DNA of 5,328 nt from CAZVIK01 sp964627045 (lineage in GTDB: Bacteria; Acidobacteriota; Terriglobia; Bryobacterales; Bryobacteraceae), in assembly GCA_964627045.1 (NCBI GenBank), contig CAZVIK010000251.1:1-5328 (forward strand). The letters run 5' to 3'. Under the pieces are notes generated by a model, which saw only the letters and a program-made list of their open reading frames with translations, searched no databases and was not told the origin of the DNA. Both the position numbers and the translations under genes were made by a program. Of this stretch, positions 1-4,900 are shown piece by piece (within the stretch, counting starts at the first letter, position 1; each line of letters opens with the position of its first letter).

Positions 1-12
1 CCTCTGACCTCC

Positions 13-906
13 ATGGATATCTACAGGCGGCGCATAACCAATGCTCTGTACTCGAAGCGGAGCCCGTTTCAGGAAATCTGCATCGCCGAGGCCGGCGCCT
101 ACGGCCGGGCCTTGATCCTGGACGGCCAACTCCAGTCCGCCAGCGCTGACGAGTTTCTGTACCATGAGGCGCTGGTGCATCCCGCCATGATCCAACTCGG
201 CTTACCGCGCACCGTTCTGATTCTGGGGGGTGGAGAGGGCGCAGCTGCACGGGAGGCCCTCCGGTGGCGGAGTGTGAGGCGAGTCACCATGGTCGAGATT
301 GACCGTGAAGTGGTGGAGGCATGCAGGGAACATCTCGCTGAGATCCATCAAGGAGCCTTCGATGATCGGCGCCTCAACGTTGTAATCGACGACGCTCTCG
401 ACTTCCTGAAACACACAGATCAGTCTTGGGACGTCATCATTTCCGATCTTCCCGATCCGGTCGAGGGAACACCGTGGTTGAAGCTCTTTACGCACGAGTG
501 CTTCAGGACAGCGCATGACCGTCTGTCCGGCGGAGGTTCTTTCGTTATGCAGGCTGGTCCGGTTTCACCGGTCTGCACCGAGCAGCTTGCACGAATTGCC
601 AGAGACGTAAGGCGTGCGTTCCTTCACGCGCATGTCTACATGAACTTCGTTCCTTCGTTCGGGATTCCCCTGGCATTCGTGCTCGCTGCGGATCGGCCGT
701 TCTCGGTTCGCCCCAATCCGGAAGTGGTTGATCGCGTGATCGCCGAGAAAGTGAGTGGCAAGCTTCGGATGTTCGACGGCACTGCGTTTCTGGGCCTCAT
801 GCAGACTCCGGTCTACCTGAGAGAAGCGGTACGCAGCCATTTTGAAGCGGGCCAGGGAGTTCGCCCAGGACCAGCTTCGGCGGAGGCGCATGCGCTCATG
901 TGTTGA
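13..906 (+). CDS. speE: Polyamine aminopropyltransferase (spermidine/thermospermine synthase family)
   Basis: Transfers an aminopropyl group from decarboxylated S-adenosylmethionine to a polyamine acceptor in the cytoplasm. Visible family motifs are LDGQLQS (36-42), DEFLYHEALVHPA (46-58), the nucleotide-binding GGGEG (72-76), VEID (94-97), DDALDFL (126-132) and SDLPDP (144-149) with the likely catalytic Asp145. YHE in place of the YQE usual in spermidine synthases, GGGEG, and FVMQAGP (177-183) resemble plant ACL5 and bacterial thermospermine-type enzymes, so the product may be thermospermine or another polyamine rather than spermidine. The ATG at 13 is the first in the window, but no ribosome-binding site precedes it. 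The frame is open to base 1 (Pro-Leu-Thr-Ser), and relatives as I recall them have roughly 10-20 more N-terminal residues, so the gene probably starts upstream. No S-adenosylmethionine decarboxylase gene is in view. It converges on the hsp20-like gene. Family assignment is firm; exact product is inferred. Confidence 0.92.
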   Translation: MDIYRRRITNALYSKRSPFQEICIAEAGAYGRALILDGQLQSASADEFLYHEALVHPAMIQLGLPRTVLILGGGEGAAAREALRWRSVRRVTMVEIDREVVEACREHLAEIHQGAFDDRRLNVVIDDALDFLKHTDQSWDVIISDLPDPVEGTPWLKLFTHECFRTAHDRLSGGGSFVMQAGPVSPVCTEQLARIARDVRRAFLHAHVYMNFVPSFGIPLAFVLAADRPFSVRPNPEVVDRVIAEKVSGKLRMFDGTAFLGLMQTPVYLREAVRSHFEAGQGVRPGPASAEAHALMC

Positions 907-971
907 TCATCGGAGCTGGGGCCGTTGGGTTCACACGCGGAAACCAGGCGTGCTGCCCGCCTTTAAGCTGA
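900..971 (+). pseudogene. Possible remnant: first codons of a Rossmann-fold (GxGxxG) oxidoreductase gene
   Basis: A GTG at 900, overlapping the aminopropyltransferase stop codon, opens a 23-codon frame. It begins VLIIGAGAVGF, the textbook beta-strand plus GxGxxG dinucleotide-binding start of flavoproteins and saccharopine-type dehydrogenases. A purine-rich GGAGG lies at 882-886. After about residue 11 the resemblance stops (TRGNQACC...), and a TGA follows at 969. Neither other forward frame restores a recognisable continuation, so a single frameshift does not explain it. The overlap of stop and start is how a downstream operon partner would be placed. Read as the stub of a deleted or recombined gene. 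A chance match in GC-rich DNA is the main alternative. Confidence 0.3.
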
Positions 972-1234
972 AGGTGCTTCTCACGCCTCCTGACCCACGA
1001 GAACGATGGCACAGGAGAATAGCGCGGGGATCTTTCGATCTTGCCGCGCTACGGTGTCGGGGATCCAGGAGAGATTGTTCAACAGAAACCCGACTCGGAG
1101 CGACTAATAGATTCGTGGCGAGAGTAACTTCCTCGAGTGCCAGCAGACCGACAAGGATGCACGGTGCTTCCCTTCGATTGCCTCTGTCTCATCGGTCATC
1201 ACTCCAGCGTGGTAAGCAGCAGTCGCGCCGACAT
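907..1234. other. Intergenic stretch between convergent genes, no intact gene seen
   Basis: These 328 bases separate the 3' ends of the aminopropyltransferase (+) and hsp20-like (-) genes. Forward frame 842-1477 is open, but its translation is Arg/Ser-rich with no recognisable domain. It is also antisense to a clear gene for its second half, so I treat it as non-coding. The stretch holds the Rossmann-like stub at its left edge and a strong hairpin at 1021-1050. I see no tRNA, repeat array or transposase fragment. Confidence 0.6.
1021..1050. other. Strong imperfect hairpin between convergent genes
   Basis: Arms AGCGCGG (1021-1027) and CCGCGCT (1044-1050) pair perfectly over 7 bp. An inner GATC/GATC stem (1029-1032 with 1037-1040) closes a four-base loop. 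Read on the minus strand the loop is GAAA, a stable GNRA tetraloop. It could stabilise or end transcripts from either side. Neither strand has a T-run after it (ACGGTG on +, ATTCTCC on -), so it is not a canonical intrinsic terminator. Confidence 0.45.
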
Positions 1235-1711
1235 TCAGGCCGCCGCGGGCTGTCCGGCATCGGCTTCCGACAGCTCAGTCTGCTTCGGGAGAGTGACGGT
1301 CAGTTCCCCGGATTCGCAAAACGCCTTTGCCCTTTCTACAACCACCGCATGAGGGAGTCGATGCTGACAGAAGAGCTCCTTGCTGCCGGCCGCGCTCGCC
1401 GTCGCCCCGCTCCAGACGGTCACGCTTCGCGATTCGACGCTGACAACGATGTTCTGGGCCTTGCGACCTCGCACTGAAACGCGAAGACTGTATTCGGTCT
1501 CTGTTTCCCTGAGTTCGCTCGCCGGCACGTGAAACAACTCGCTCTCAGCCTTCAGCCAGTCATCCAGGTCGTGTCCGCCGGCGAAGCCGCGTTCCGCGGC
1601 GAGTTCATACGCTCGCTGGCGAATGCTGTCTGCCGCTCTTTGCACTTCGGCGAATCGACTCCCAATACGCACCTCCGTGCGGCCTTTCCTCATTGCACGT
1701 TTCACGGCCAT
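1235..1711 (-). CDS. DUF2934 domain fused to an Hsp20/alpha-crystallin-like domain (small heat-shock protein)
   Basis: Probable ATP-independent holdase chaperone of the cytoplasm, 158 aa. Residues about 28-60 (IRQRAYELAAERG...HDLDDWLKAESEL) match the short DUF2934 helical motif. Residues about 65-143 look like an alpha-crystallin domain, with alternating beta-strands (YSLRVSV, NIVVSVESRSVTV) ending in SGELTVTLPK. That ending corresponds to the usual A-x-x-x-G-V-L-x-(I/V)-x-(I/L)-P-K region, here with Glu in place of Val. The basic N-terminus and short Ala-rich tail lack a clear IXI motif, so oligomerisation may differ from typical Hsp20. The ATG at 1711 is preceded by AAAGGGA about 6 bases upstream; Met7 is an alternative start. 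It lies 18 bases after the DksA-like gene on the same strand and is very likely co-transcribed with it. The DUF2934 call is strong and the Hsp20 call moderately strong, because sequence conservation is low. Confidence 0.82.
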   Translation of the reverse strand: MAVKRAMRKGRTEVRIGSRFAEVQRAADSIRQRAYELAAERGFAGGHDLDDWLKAESELFHVPASELRETETEYSLRVSVRGRKAQNIVVSVESRSVTVWSGATASAAGSKELFCQHRLPHAVVVERAKAFCESGELTVTLPKQTELSEADAGQPAAA

Positions 1712-1729
1712 CGTGTTTCCCTTTCTGGC

Positions 1730-2110
1730 CTACGCTGCTAATCCTACCGCAAGGTCGCGCGGCGTAGTCTCGTGTAGTTGCTCCTGGCAGGGGACGCACA
1801 GATCTGCCCACGGGATTGCCAGAAGACGCTTCCTCGGGATCGGTTCCTCACACGCCTGGCAGGTCCCGAATTCTCCCGTGTTGATCCTTTCGAGGGCGGC
1901 GTCGATCTTCCTCAGCTTTTCGTACGACTGCCTGCGGAAGTTGAGGGCGACGACTTGGTCGTGAATGAGCGGAACCCTGTCTTCGACAGAGAGGTTGGCC
2001 GGATGCCTCAGGGTGTCCAGGGCCGATCGAGGCTCTCGGAGCAGGCTTGCCTTTTCCGCCAACAGGAGCCCTCGGACGGTTTTCAGATCATCGGAACTCA
2101 GTGCTCGCAT
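1730..2110 (-). CDS. DksA/TraR-family C4 zinc-finger transcription regulator
   Basis: Expected to bind RNA polymerase through the secondary channel and modulate initiation, as DksA does with ppGpp. The zinc finger is complete: Cys84, Cys87, Cys105 and Cys108 (CxxC-x17-CxxC), within GEFGTCQACEEPIPRKRL and AIPWADLCVPCQ, both typical of the family. Before it lie two long helices (about 5-30 and 48-78) fitting the coiled coil. The tip motif DxxDxA of E. coli DksA aligns to SVEDRV: the second Asp is kept but the first Asp and the Ala are not, so DksA-like activity is uncertain. At 126 aa it is shorter than E. coli DksA (151) and longer than TraR. The frame is open upstream to 2335, but that extension has no domain character; ATG 2110 places the start just before the conserved helix. 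No good ribosome-binding site precedes it. A TTG at 2062, six bases after GAGGG, is a less likely start. It heads an operon with the hsp20-like gene. Confidence 0.88.
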   Translation of the reverse strand: MRALSSDDLKTVRGLLLAEKASLLREPRSALDTLRHPANLSVEDRVPLIHDQVVALNFRRQSYEKLRKIDAALERINTGEFGTCQACEEPIPRKRLLAIPWADLCVPCQEQLHETTPRDLAVGLAA

Positions 2111-2124
2111 GGCACTGAAGTATG

Positions 2125-2140
2125 TGCAATGTGGCTGCCA
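2125..2140 (-). promoter_or_regulatory. Candidate sigma-54 (-24/-12) promoter of the DksA-like/hsp20 operon
   Basis: The minus strand reads TGGCAG-CCACA-TTGCA. That is 10 of 11 informative positions of the RpoN consensus TGGCAC-N5-TTGCW, with exact GG-N10-GC spacing. The predicted +1 is about 2114, only 4 bases before ATG 2110. That would give a nearly leaderless message, which fits the missing ribosome-binding site but is unusual. This is the best sigma-54 match in the window. Confidence 0.5.
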
Positions 2141-2231
2141 AACTCTCGCTGGCATTCGGTGTACGTGTGGCGCTGCAAATCTTTGGGTAGGAACGAAGAG
2201 GGCGTTGCACGCTACGTTCAAGGGCCGGGGC

Positions 2232-2273
2232 CATTGCCGGAGAGGGCGCGGTGCTGCCCGTTTTCGGGCAATG
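2232..2273. repeat. Two mutually exclusive inverted repeats in the divergent intergenic region
   Basis: TGCCCG (2255-2260) and CGGGCA (2265-2270) form a perfect 6-bp stem with a TTTT loop. CATTGCC (2232-2238) can instead pair perfectly over 7 bp with GGCAATG (2267-2273). The shared right arm means only one stem can form at a time, the geometry of an attenuator or switch. No T-run follows, and it is unknown whether the segment is transcribed; it would be only if a promoter upstream of 2232 (for +) or of 2273 (for -) is used. Confidence 0.4.
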
Positions 2274-2293
2274 CGGAAGGCCGTCAAGCGCAG

Positions 2294-2305
2294 ACAGCAT
2301 GCTGT
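2294..2305. promoter_or_regulatory. Perfect 12-bp palindrome, possible operator or enhancer site
   Basis: ACAGCATGCTGT is a perfect 12-bp palindrome in the 264-bp region between the divergent DksA-like and universal stress genes. It lies 36 bp upstream of the stress gene's sigma-54-like element and about 150 bp upstream of the DksA-like one. A dimeric regulator, such as a sigma-54 activator, could bind here. No protein partner can be named. Confidence 0.35.
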
Positions 2306-2341
2306 TCTCAATGACTTGCCGGCCTCGACGGTCAACTAGTT

Positions 2342-2357
2342 TGGCTTGGCGATTGCC
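2342..2357 (+). promoter_or_regulatory. Weak sigma-54-like element before the universal stress gene
   Basis: TGGCTT-GGCGA-TTGCC keeps GG-N10-GC spacing and 8 of 11 consensus positions. The predicted +1 near 2368 would leave only about 7 bases before ATG 2375, cutting into the weak GGTGGG ribosome-binding site. Matches of this quality occur by chance every few hundred bases. Position and orientation are the only extra support. Confidence 0.25.
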
Positions 2358-2374
2358 CTCCTTTCGGTGGGATC

Positions 2375-3310
2375 ATGGCACTCGCGCACATCGAAACGAC
2401 GACCGGCATCTGCCGGCCGCTTTGTCCACCCTCGCGCTCACTGGAACCTCTCTGTCTCGAGGCAGCAAAGGACACCCTCAGAGTCGACAAAATTCTCTTG
2501 CCAGTGGATTTCTCTGAGCGCTCAATTGGCGCGGCGCGGTGCGCTGTCGATCTTGCCCGGCGATTCGGTGCGAGGGTAACGCTGCTTCACGTTGTCCCCA
2601 CCGCCCGGCGAAAACCGGGCGACTTTGCCGGTGAGAACGACCCACTGACTCTCAGTCAAAGTAGGATTCAACTGGCTGTGGCTGAAGTGCTCCAGGCTGT
2701 CCCTTTCCGGCGCGTCACGTTGACTGGCGACCCGGCGAAACGAATTGTCGAGCACGCGCGCAAGGATGGTGCCGGGCTAATCCTGATGCCGACACGTGGA
2801 CGAAGACGTTGGTGCGGCTTGTTTGATGACTCCATCACTGCGCGGGTCTTCCGCGGTGCTCACTGCCCGGTCTGGACGAGCGCTCGAGACACGCCGAAAC
2901 TGCGCTCGATCAGGCACGTGGTCTGTGCTCTGGCGCTTGCACCCAGGAGCGCCAGGGTTCTCCGGTGGGCGTCGCAGCTTGCGGATCATTTCAGCGCCAG
3001 GCTGACCATCGTCCATTCGAGCGTCGGTTTCACAACTGCGCACGGCGCCTGCTACTGGTCCGATCTGGACGCGGCGAGGGAAGCGTGGGCCCGGCAAGAT
3101 ATCGCGGCGCTGCAGAATGGTGTTGGGACTCGAGCGGATGTCCGGCTGGAGGCTGGCCGGCCCGAGCGAACAGTGGCGGCTGCCGCTCGGCGCATTCGAG
3201 CAGACCTCGTGGTGATCGGAAAGAGCCGTTCGTTCTGGCTTCCGGGAAGACTTCGCACTACACCCTACGACATCGTACGTGAGGCTCCCTGTCCGGTACT
3301 GGTCTATTGA
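2375..3310 (+). CDS. Tandem universal stress protein (two UspA domains)
   Basis: 311 aa with two Usp folds: about 37-170 and 178-311. Usp proteins are cytoplasmic stress-survival factors, many of which bind ATP. Domain 1 starts VDKILLPVDFSERS with the conserved Asp45, continues VTLLHVVP, and ends GLILMPTRGRRR...CPVWTS. Its ATP loop (G-x2-G-x9-G-S/T) is degraded to P-TR-G-x9-D-S (Pro139, Gly142, Asp152-Ser153). Domain 2 keeps the frame (HVVCALALAP, LTIVHSS, DLVVIGKS, CPVLVY) but lacks the acidic residue and the full glycine loop, so it is probably non-binding. This active/inactive tandem with CPVWT and GRLR...CPVLV endings resembles acidobacterial Usp proteins as I recall them. The first about 36 residues are an extension without a recognisable domain. 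ATG 2375 is preceded by GGTGGG; no better in-frame start is visible. It is divergent from the DksA-like operon and convergent with the 76-aa gene. Confidence 0.92.
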   Translation: MALAHIETTTGICRPLCPPSRSLEPLCLEAAKDTLRVDKILLPVDFSERSIGAARCAVDLARRFGARVTLLHVVPTARRKPGDFAGENDPLTLSQSRIQLAVAEVLQAVPFRRVTLTGDPAKRIVEHARKDGAGLILMPTRGRRRWCGLFDDSITARVFRGAHCPVWTSARDTPKLRSIRHVVCALALAPRSARVLRWASQLADHFSARLTIVHSSVGFTTAHGACYWSDLDAAREAWARQDIAALQNGVGTRADVRLEAGRPERTVAAAARRIRADLVVIGKSRSFWLPGRLRTTPYDIVREAPCPVLVY

Positions 3311-3335
3311 ACGGATCAACGGGGAGACCAGGGGC

Positions 3336-3360
3336 GTATCCTGTCAGTCCTTTTGGATAC
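3336..3360. terminator. Possible hairpin between convergent genes
   Basis: GTATCC (3336-3341) and GGATAC (3355-3360) form a perfect 6-bp inverted repeat with a 13-base loop. It lies 25 bases after the universal stress stop codon and ahead of the convergent 76-aa gene's end. There is no T-run outside the stem, so terminator function is weakly supported. Confidence 0.25.
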
Positions 3361-3416
3361 TACCGCTCCGCGACGGGAACAGCAGCCTGTACCCATGAGA
3401 GGGCGCAGCAGACTGC

Positions 3417-3647
3417 CTACATCACCCGCAACCGAAACGGTACATCTGCCTGCTGAAATTGACGGTTGATCGCCTCGACGCGCTCGCGGACCCGTGCCAG
3501 AGACGCGGGTGTCGCCAGCACTCCATCCAGCCGGAGTACATAAGGCGTGGCGAGTGGCTCCGCTGCCGGTGGAAGACTCGGCCGATCAGTCCTAGGGTTG
3601 TCAAGACGTTCTTCAAGGGCATTTGCGCCCCCCGCGAGTTTTCTCAA
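3417..3647 (-). CDS. Small unrecognised protein (76 aa, TTG start)
   Basis: I do not recognise a family. The N-terminal third is polar and Pro-rich (about 1-34). The second half looks folded: YVLRLDGVL (36-44), an amphipathic helix ASLARVRERVEAINRQFQQA (48-67), then a closing strand VPFRLRVM. This resembles a small beta-alpha-beta unit. Evidence that it is real: the TTG start at 3647 has a near-perfect Shine-Dalgarno (AAGGGGGTGA, 3651-3660) at good distance; codon third positions are mostly G or C in the folded half; and it lies 78 bases after the 146-aa gene on the same strand, so it is probably the last gene of that unit. No signal peptide or membrane segment is visible. An overlapping 66-aa frame (3422-3622) has no such start signal and was left out. 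Confidence 0.55.
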   Translation of the reverse strand: MRKLAGGANALEERLDNPRTDRPSLPPAAEPLATPYVLRLDGVLATPASLARVRERVEAINRQFQQADVPFRLRVM

Positions 3648-3650
3648 AGG

Positions 3651-3660
3651 TCACCCCCTT
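3651..3660 (-). promoter_or_regulatory. Strong ribosome-binding site deciding the TTG start
   Basis: The minus strand reads AAGGGGGTGA, one base off the full anti-16S complement AAGGAGGTGA, and ends 3 bases before TTG 3647. It is the main reason for calling the 76-aa gene with a non-ATG start. Confidence 0.55.
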
Positions 3661-3725
3661 ATTTCTCCCGGCGAAGCTAGGCTCGCGGTGATCCCCTTCT
3701 TCTCTCCAATCGCAGCCCCCATGAG

Positions 3726-4166
3726 TCACACTCGCGCGGCCTGGGTCGCCGGCTCGCAAATCGGGCCGCGCCATCGTTCGATCGCTTTACGCAGAACGGG
3801 CGGTTGTGGAACTCTCAAAGCCTCACTGGTGAGCTGCGTGACCTCTAATTGCTCGCCATCGGCCGATTCCTGCGCGCGAATTCGGTAAATGACATGGTGG
3901 ACTGCCTCGCAGGCGAGCAGCCTCGTTTCCAGGGCACAGTACTCGTCCGACACGATTCGCAGGAGAACGTCGAGGAGATCCCTGGAAGGCTCGCGGATCT
4001 CCGGCACAGCCCGCAGGGCAGCCTCCCTCAGTTGCCAGTTGTAGCGATACCGCAGGATCCTGGTCAGCCCCGCTTGGTGCTCATCCAGGTGGCCGGCCAG
4101 TCTCAGTTGTTCGATCTGATGTAGAATCTGTCCCCATTCCCTGAGATCTCCGAAGATGTCGGACAC
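3726..4166 (-). CDS. Helical HEAT-repeat-like conserved hypothetical protein (146 aa)
   Basis: Function unknown. The translation is almost wholly helical. Residues 5-21 (FGDLREWGQILHQIEQL) form an amphipathic helix. LDEHQAGLTRILRYRYNWQLREAALRAV (27-54) and LLDVLLRIV...LETRLLACEAVHHVI (64-93) then form paired helices with the spacing of HEAT/PBS-lyase-type repeats, suggesting a protein-binding scaffold. No catalytic motif, signal peptide or membrane segment is visible. The frame can extend to a GTG at 4205, but GTG 4166 is chosen because AAGGAGGT lies at 4175-4182, about 9 bases upstream. It follows the receiver-like gene by 202 bases with its own promoter-like element, and precedes the 76-aa gene by 78 bases. 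A role in a stress or signalling response is inferred only from context. The gene call is good; the HEAT assignment is tentative. Confidence 0.75.
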   Translation of the reverse strand: MSDIFGDLREWGQILHQIEQLRLAGHLDEHQAGLTRILRYRYNWQLREAALRAVPEIREPSRDLLDVLLRIVSDEYCALETRLLACEAVHHVIYRIRAQESADGEQLEVTQLTSEALRVPQPPVLRKAIERWRGPICEPATQAARV

Positions 4167-4174
4167 GGCCTGCG

Positions 4175-4182
4175 ACCTCCTT
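4175..4182 (-). promoter_or_regulatory. Consensus ribosome-binding site deciding the GTG start
   Basis: The minus strand reads AAGGAGGT, a perfect Shine-Dalgarno, about 9 bases before GTG 4166. It lies inside the longer open frame (start 4205) and so argues against the longer protein. Confidence 0.7.
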
Positions 4183-4214
4183 CGTAAGGCGTTAGTACCG
4201 TCCACTCATGACGG

Positions 4215-4230
4215 AGCAAGCGTGCGACCA
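4215..4230 (-). promoter_or_regulatory. Sigma-54-like element before the helical protein gene
   Basis: TGGTCG-CACGC-TTGCT on the minus strand has GG-N10-GC spacing and a full TTGCT -12 box, but only TGG of the -24 box (8 of 11). The predicted +1 near 4204 gives a 38-base leader containing the AAGGAGGT site, the most natural promoter-to-start geometry of the five candidates. Sequence support alone is weak. Confidence 0.3.
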
Positions 4231-4350
4231 TACGCCTGACCGCCGGCCTTGGGAGACAGGAAGGTGGTCTCGGTACATGTGACGGTTTTTGTAGTGTTTG
4301 AGACGGCCGTCGTCTGCCGGTTTTGGGAAGGCCGCTGCCCGAAAACGCAC

Positions 4351-4366
4351 ACCGCTGGCGGTTTTT
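4351..4366. terminator. Short hairpin with T-run just past the receiver-like gene
   Basis: ACCGCTGGCGGT (4351-4362) can form a small stem, followed on + by TTTTT (4362-4366). On the minus strand, the direction of the receiver-like gene ending at 4369, the stem is followed six bases later by a TTTT run (CGTTTTCGG). It may be a weak bidirectional terminator. The stem is only 4-5 bp, so confidence is low. Confidence 0.25.
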
Positions 4367-4368
4367 GC

Positions 4369-4836
4369 TCAGCGAAGCGCATACGCCCGGGGTGCCTTCT
4401 CTGCGAGGGCAGCCGAGCGTTGAGATGTCCCAGTTGCCGCCCCCACAGCCCAACGGCCATGTGCGCTCGTTACTGCCCACATTACTTCGTCGGCGTGAAA
4501 CGGCTGAGCCAGCAGGTCATAGCCACCGAGATGAAGCACCTCTGCCCACAACTCGGCGTCGGTTAGCCGCGATGTGACGATGAGAGCCGGCGCTGGCGTG
4601 AGTGCCTGGGCAGCGTGGAGAACATCCAGCCATGAACCGTCCGGAAGAACACGCTCACAAACCACAGCCGAAGCAAGATGAATCAGATCGATGGCATCAC
4701 GGCACCTGGCGCAAGCGAATGTCCGGCAATGTGCCTTCTGAAGAATCGATTGAAGCTGGGAGCGCGTCTCCGTGTCTGGTGAGACCAGAAGCACGCTCGG
4801 AGGCGTTGCCACACGGGCGTCGGCAGTTCTTCTCAT
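4369..4836 (-). CDS. Receiver-like (pseudo-REC) protein with Glu at the phospho-acceptor position
   Basis: 155 aa, single CheY-like fold at about residues 13-130: SVLLVSPDTETR (strand 1), SAVVCERVLPDGSWLDVL (strand 3 and loop), ALIVTSRLTD (strand 4), GGYDLLAQPF (strand 5). Aligned to CheY, the acidic pair is replaced by Ser19-Pro20, the acceptor Asp57 by Glu61, and the conserved Lys109 by Gln111; Thr88 is kept. Phosphorylation by a histidine kinase is therefore unlikely, and Glu61 may mimic a permanently active state. No output domain follows, only a 25-residue Ala-rich tail, so it probably acts by protein binding. The pattern CER-LPDGSW with LWAEVL resembles a family I recall from Acidobacteriota. 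The frame is open to 5076, but the upstream part is Pro-rich and domain-free. ATG 4836 has GGAG six bases upstream. It is divergent from the right-edge gene. Confidence 0.82.
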   Translation of the reverse strand: MRRTADARVATPPSVLLVSPDTETRSQLQSILQKAHCRTFACARCRDAIDLIHLASAVVCERVLPDGSWLDVLHAAQALTPAPALIVTSRLTDAELWAEVLHLGGYDLLAQPFHADEVMWAVTSAHGRWAVGAATGTSQRSAALAEKAPRAYALR

Positions 4837-4857
4837 TTCAGGCTCCGGCGGAGGTAG

Positions 4858-4873
4858 AGCAGGTGTTATGCCA
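4858..4873 (-). promoter_or_regulatory. Candidate sigma-54 promoter of the receiver-like gene
   Basis: The minus strand reads TGGCAT-AACAC-CTGCT, 9 of 11 consensus positions with exact GG-N10-GC spacing. The predicted +1 near 4847 leaves a 10-base leader that just contains the GGAG ribosome-binding site before ATG 4836. A 6-bp inverted repeat (GCAGGT 4859-4864, ACCTGC 4874-4879) overlaps the element and could let a repressor cover it. Confidence 0.42.
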
Positions 4874-4900
4874 ACCTGCGGACCTAACCCGGAACCCACT

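Noticed and set aside
842..1477. Long forward open frame (211 codons) after the aminopropyltransferase
   Set aside because: Arg/Ser-rich translation without domain character; overlaps one clear gene and runs antisense to another.
2111..2335. 75-residue N-terminal extension of the DksA-like protein
   Set aside because: No ribosome-binding site or domain; it covers the promoter-like element, competing stems and palindrome, and family members begin near Met at 2110.
2316..2342. Sigma-70-like TTGCCG and TAGTTT boxes before the universal stress gene
   Set aside because: Spacer is only 15 bases and both boxes match the consensus poorly.
4167..4205. Longer GTG start of the 146-aa protein at 4205
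   Set aside because: A perfect AAGGAGGT at 4175-4182 lies inside that extension and points to GTG 4166.
4302..4311. 10-bp palindrome GACGGCCGTC
   Set aside because: GC-only 10-bp palindromes are common in GC-rich DNA and no second copy or partner was seen.
2259..4347. 12-base inverted match CGTTTTCGGGCA (2259-2270 on +, near 4336-4347 on -)
   Set aside because: Short, flanks diverge, and one such match is compatible with chance; no sign of a mobile repeat.
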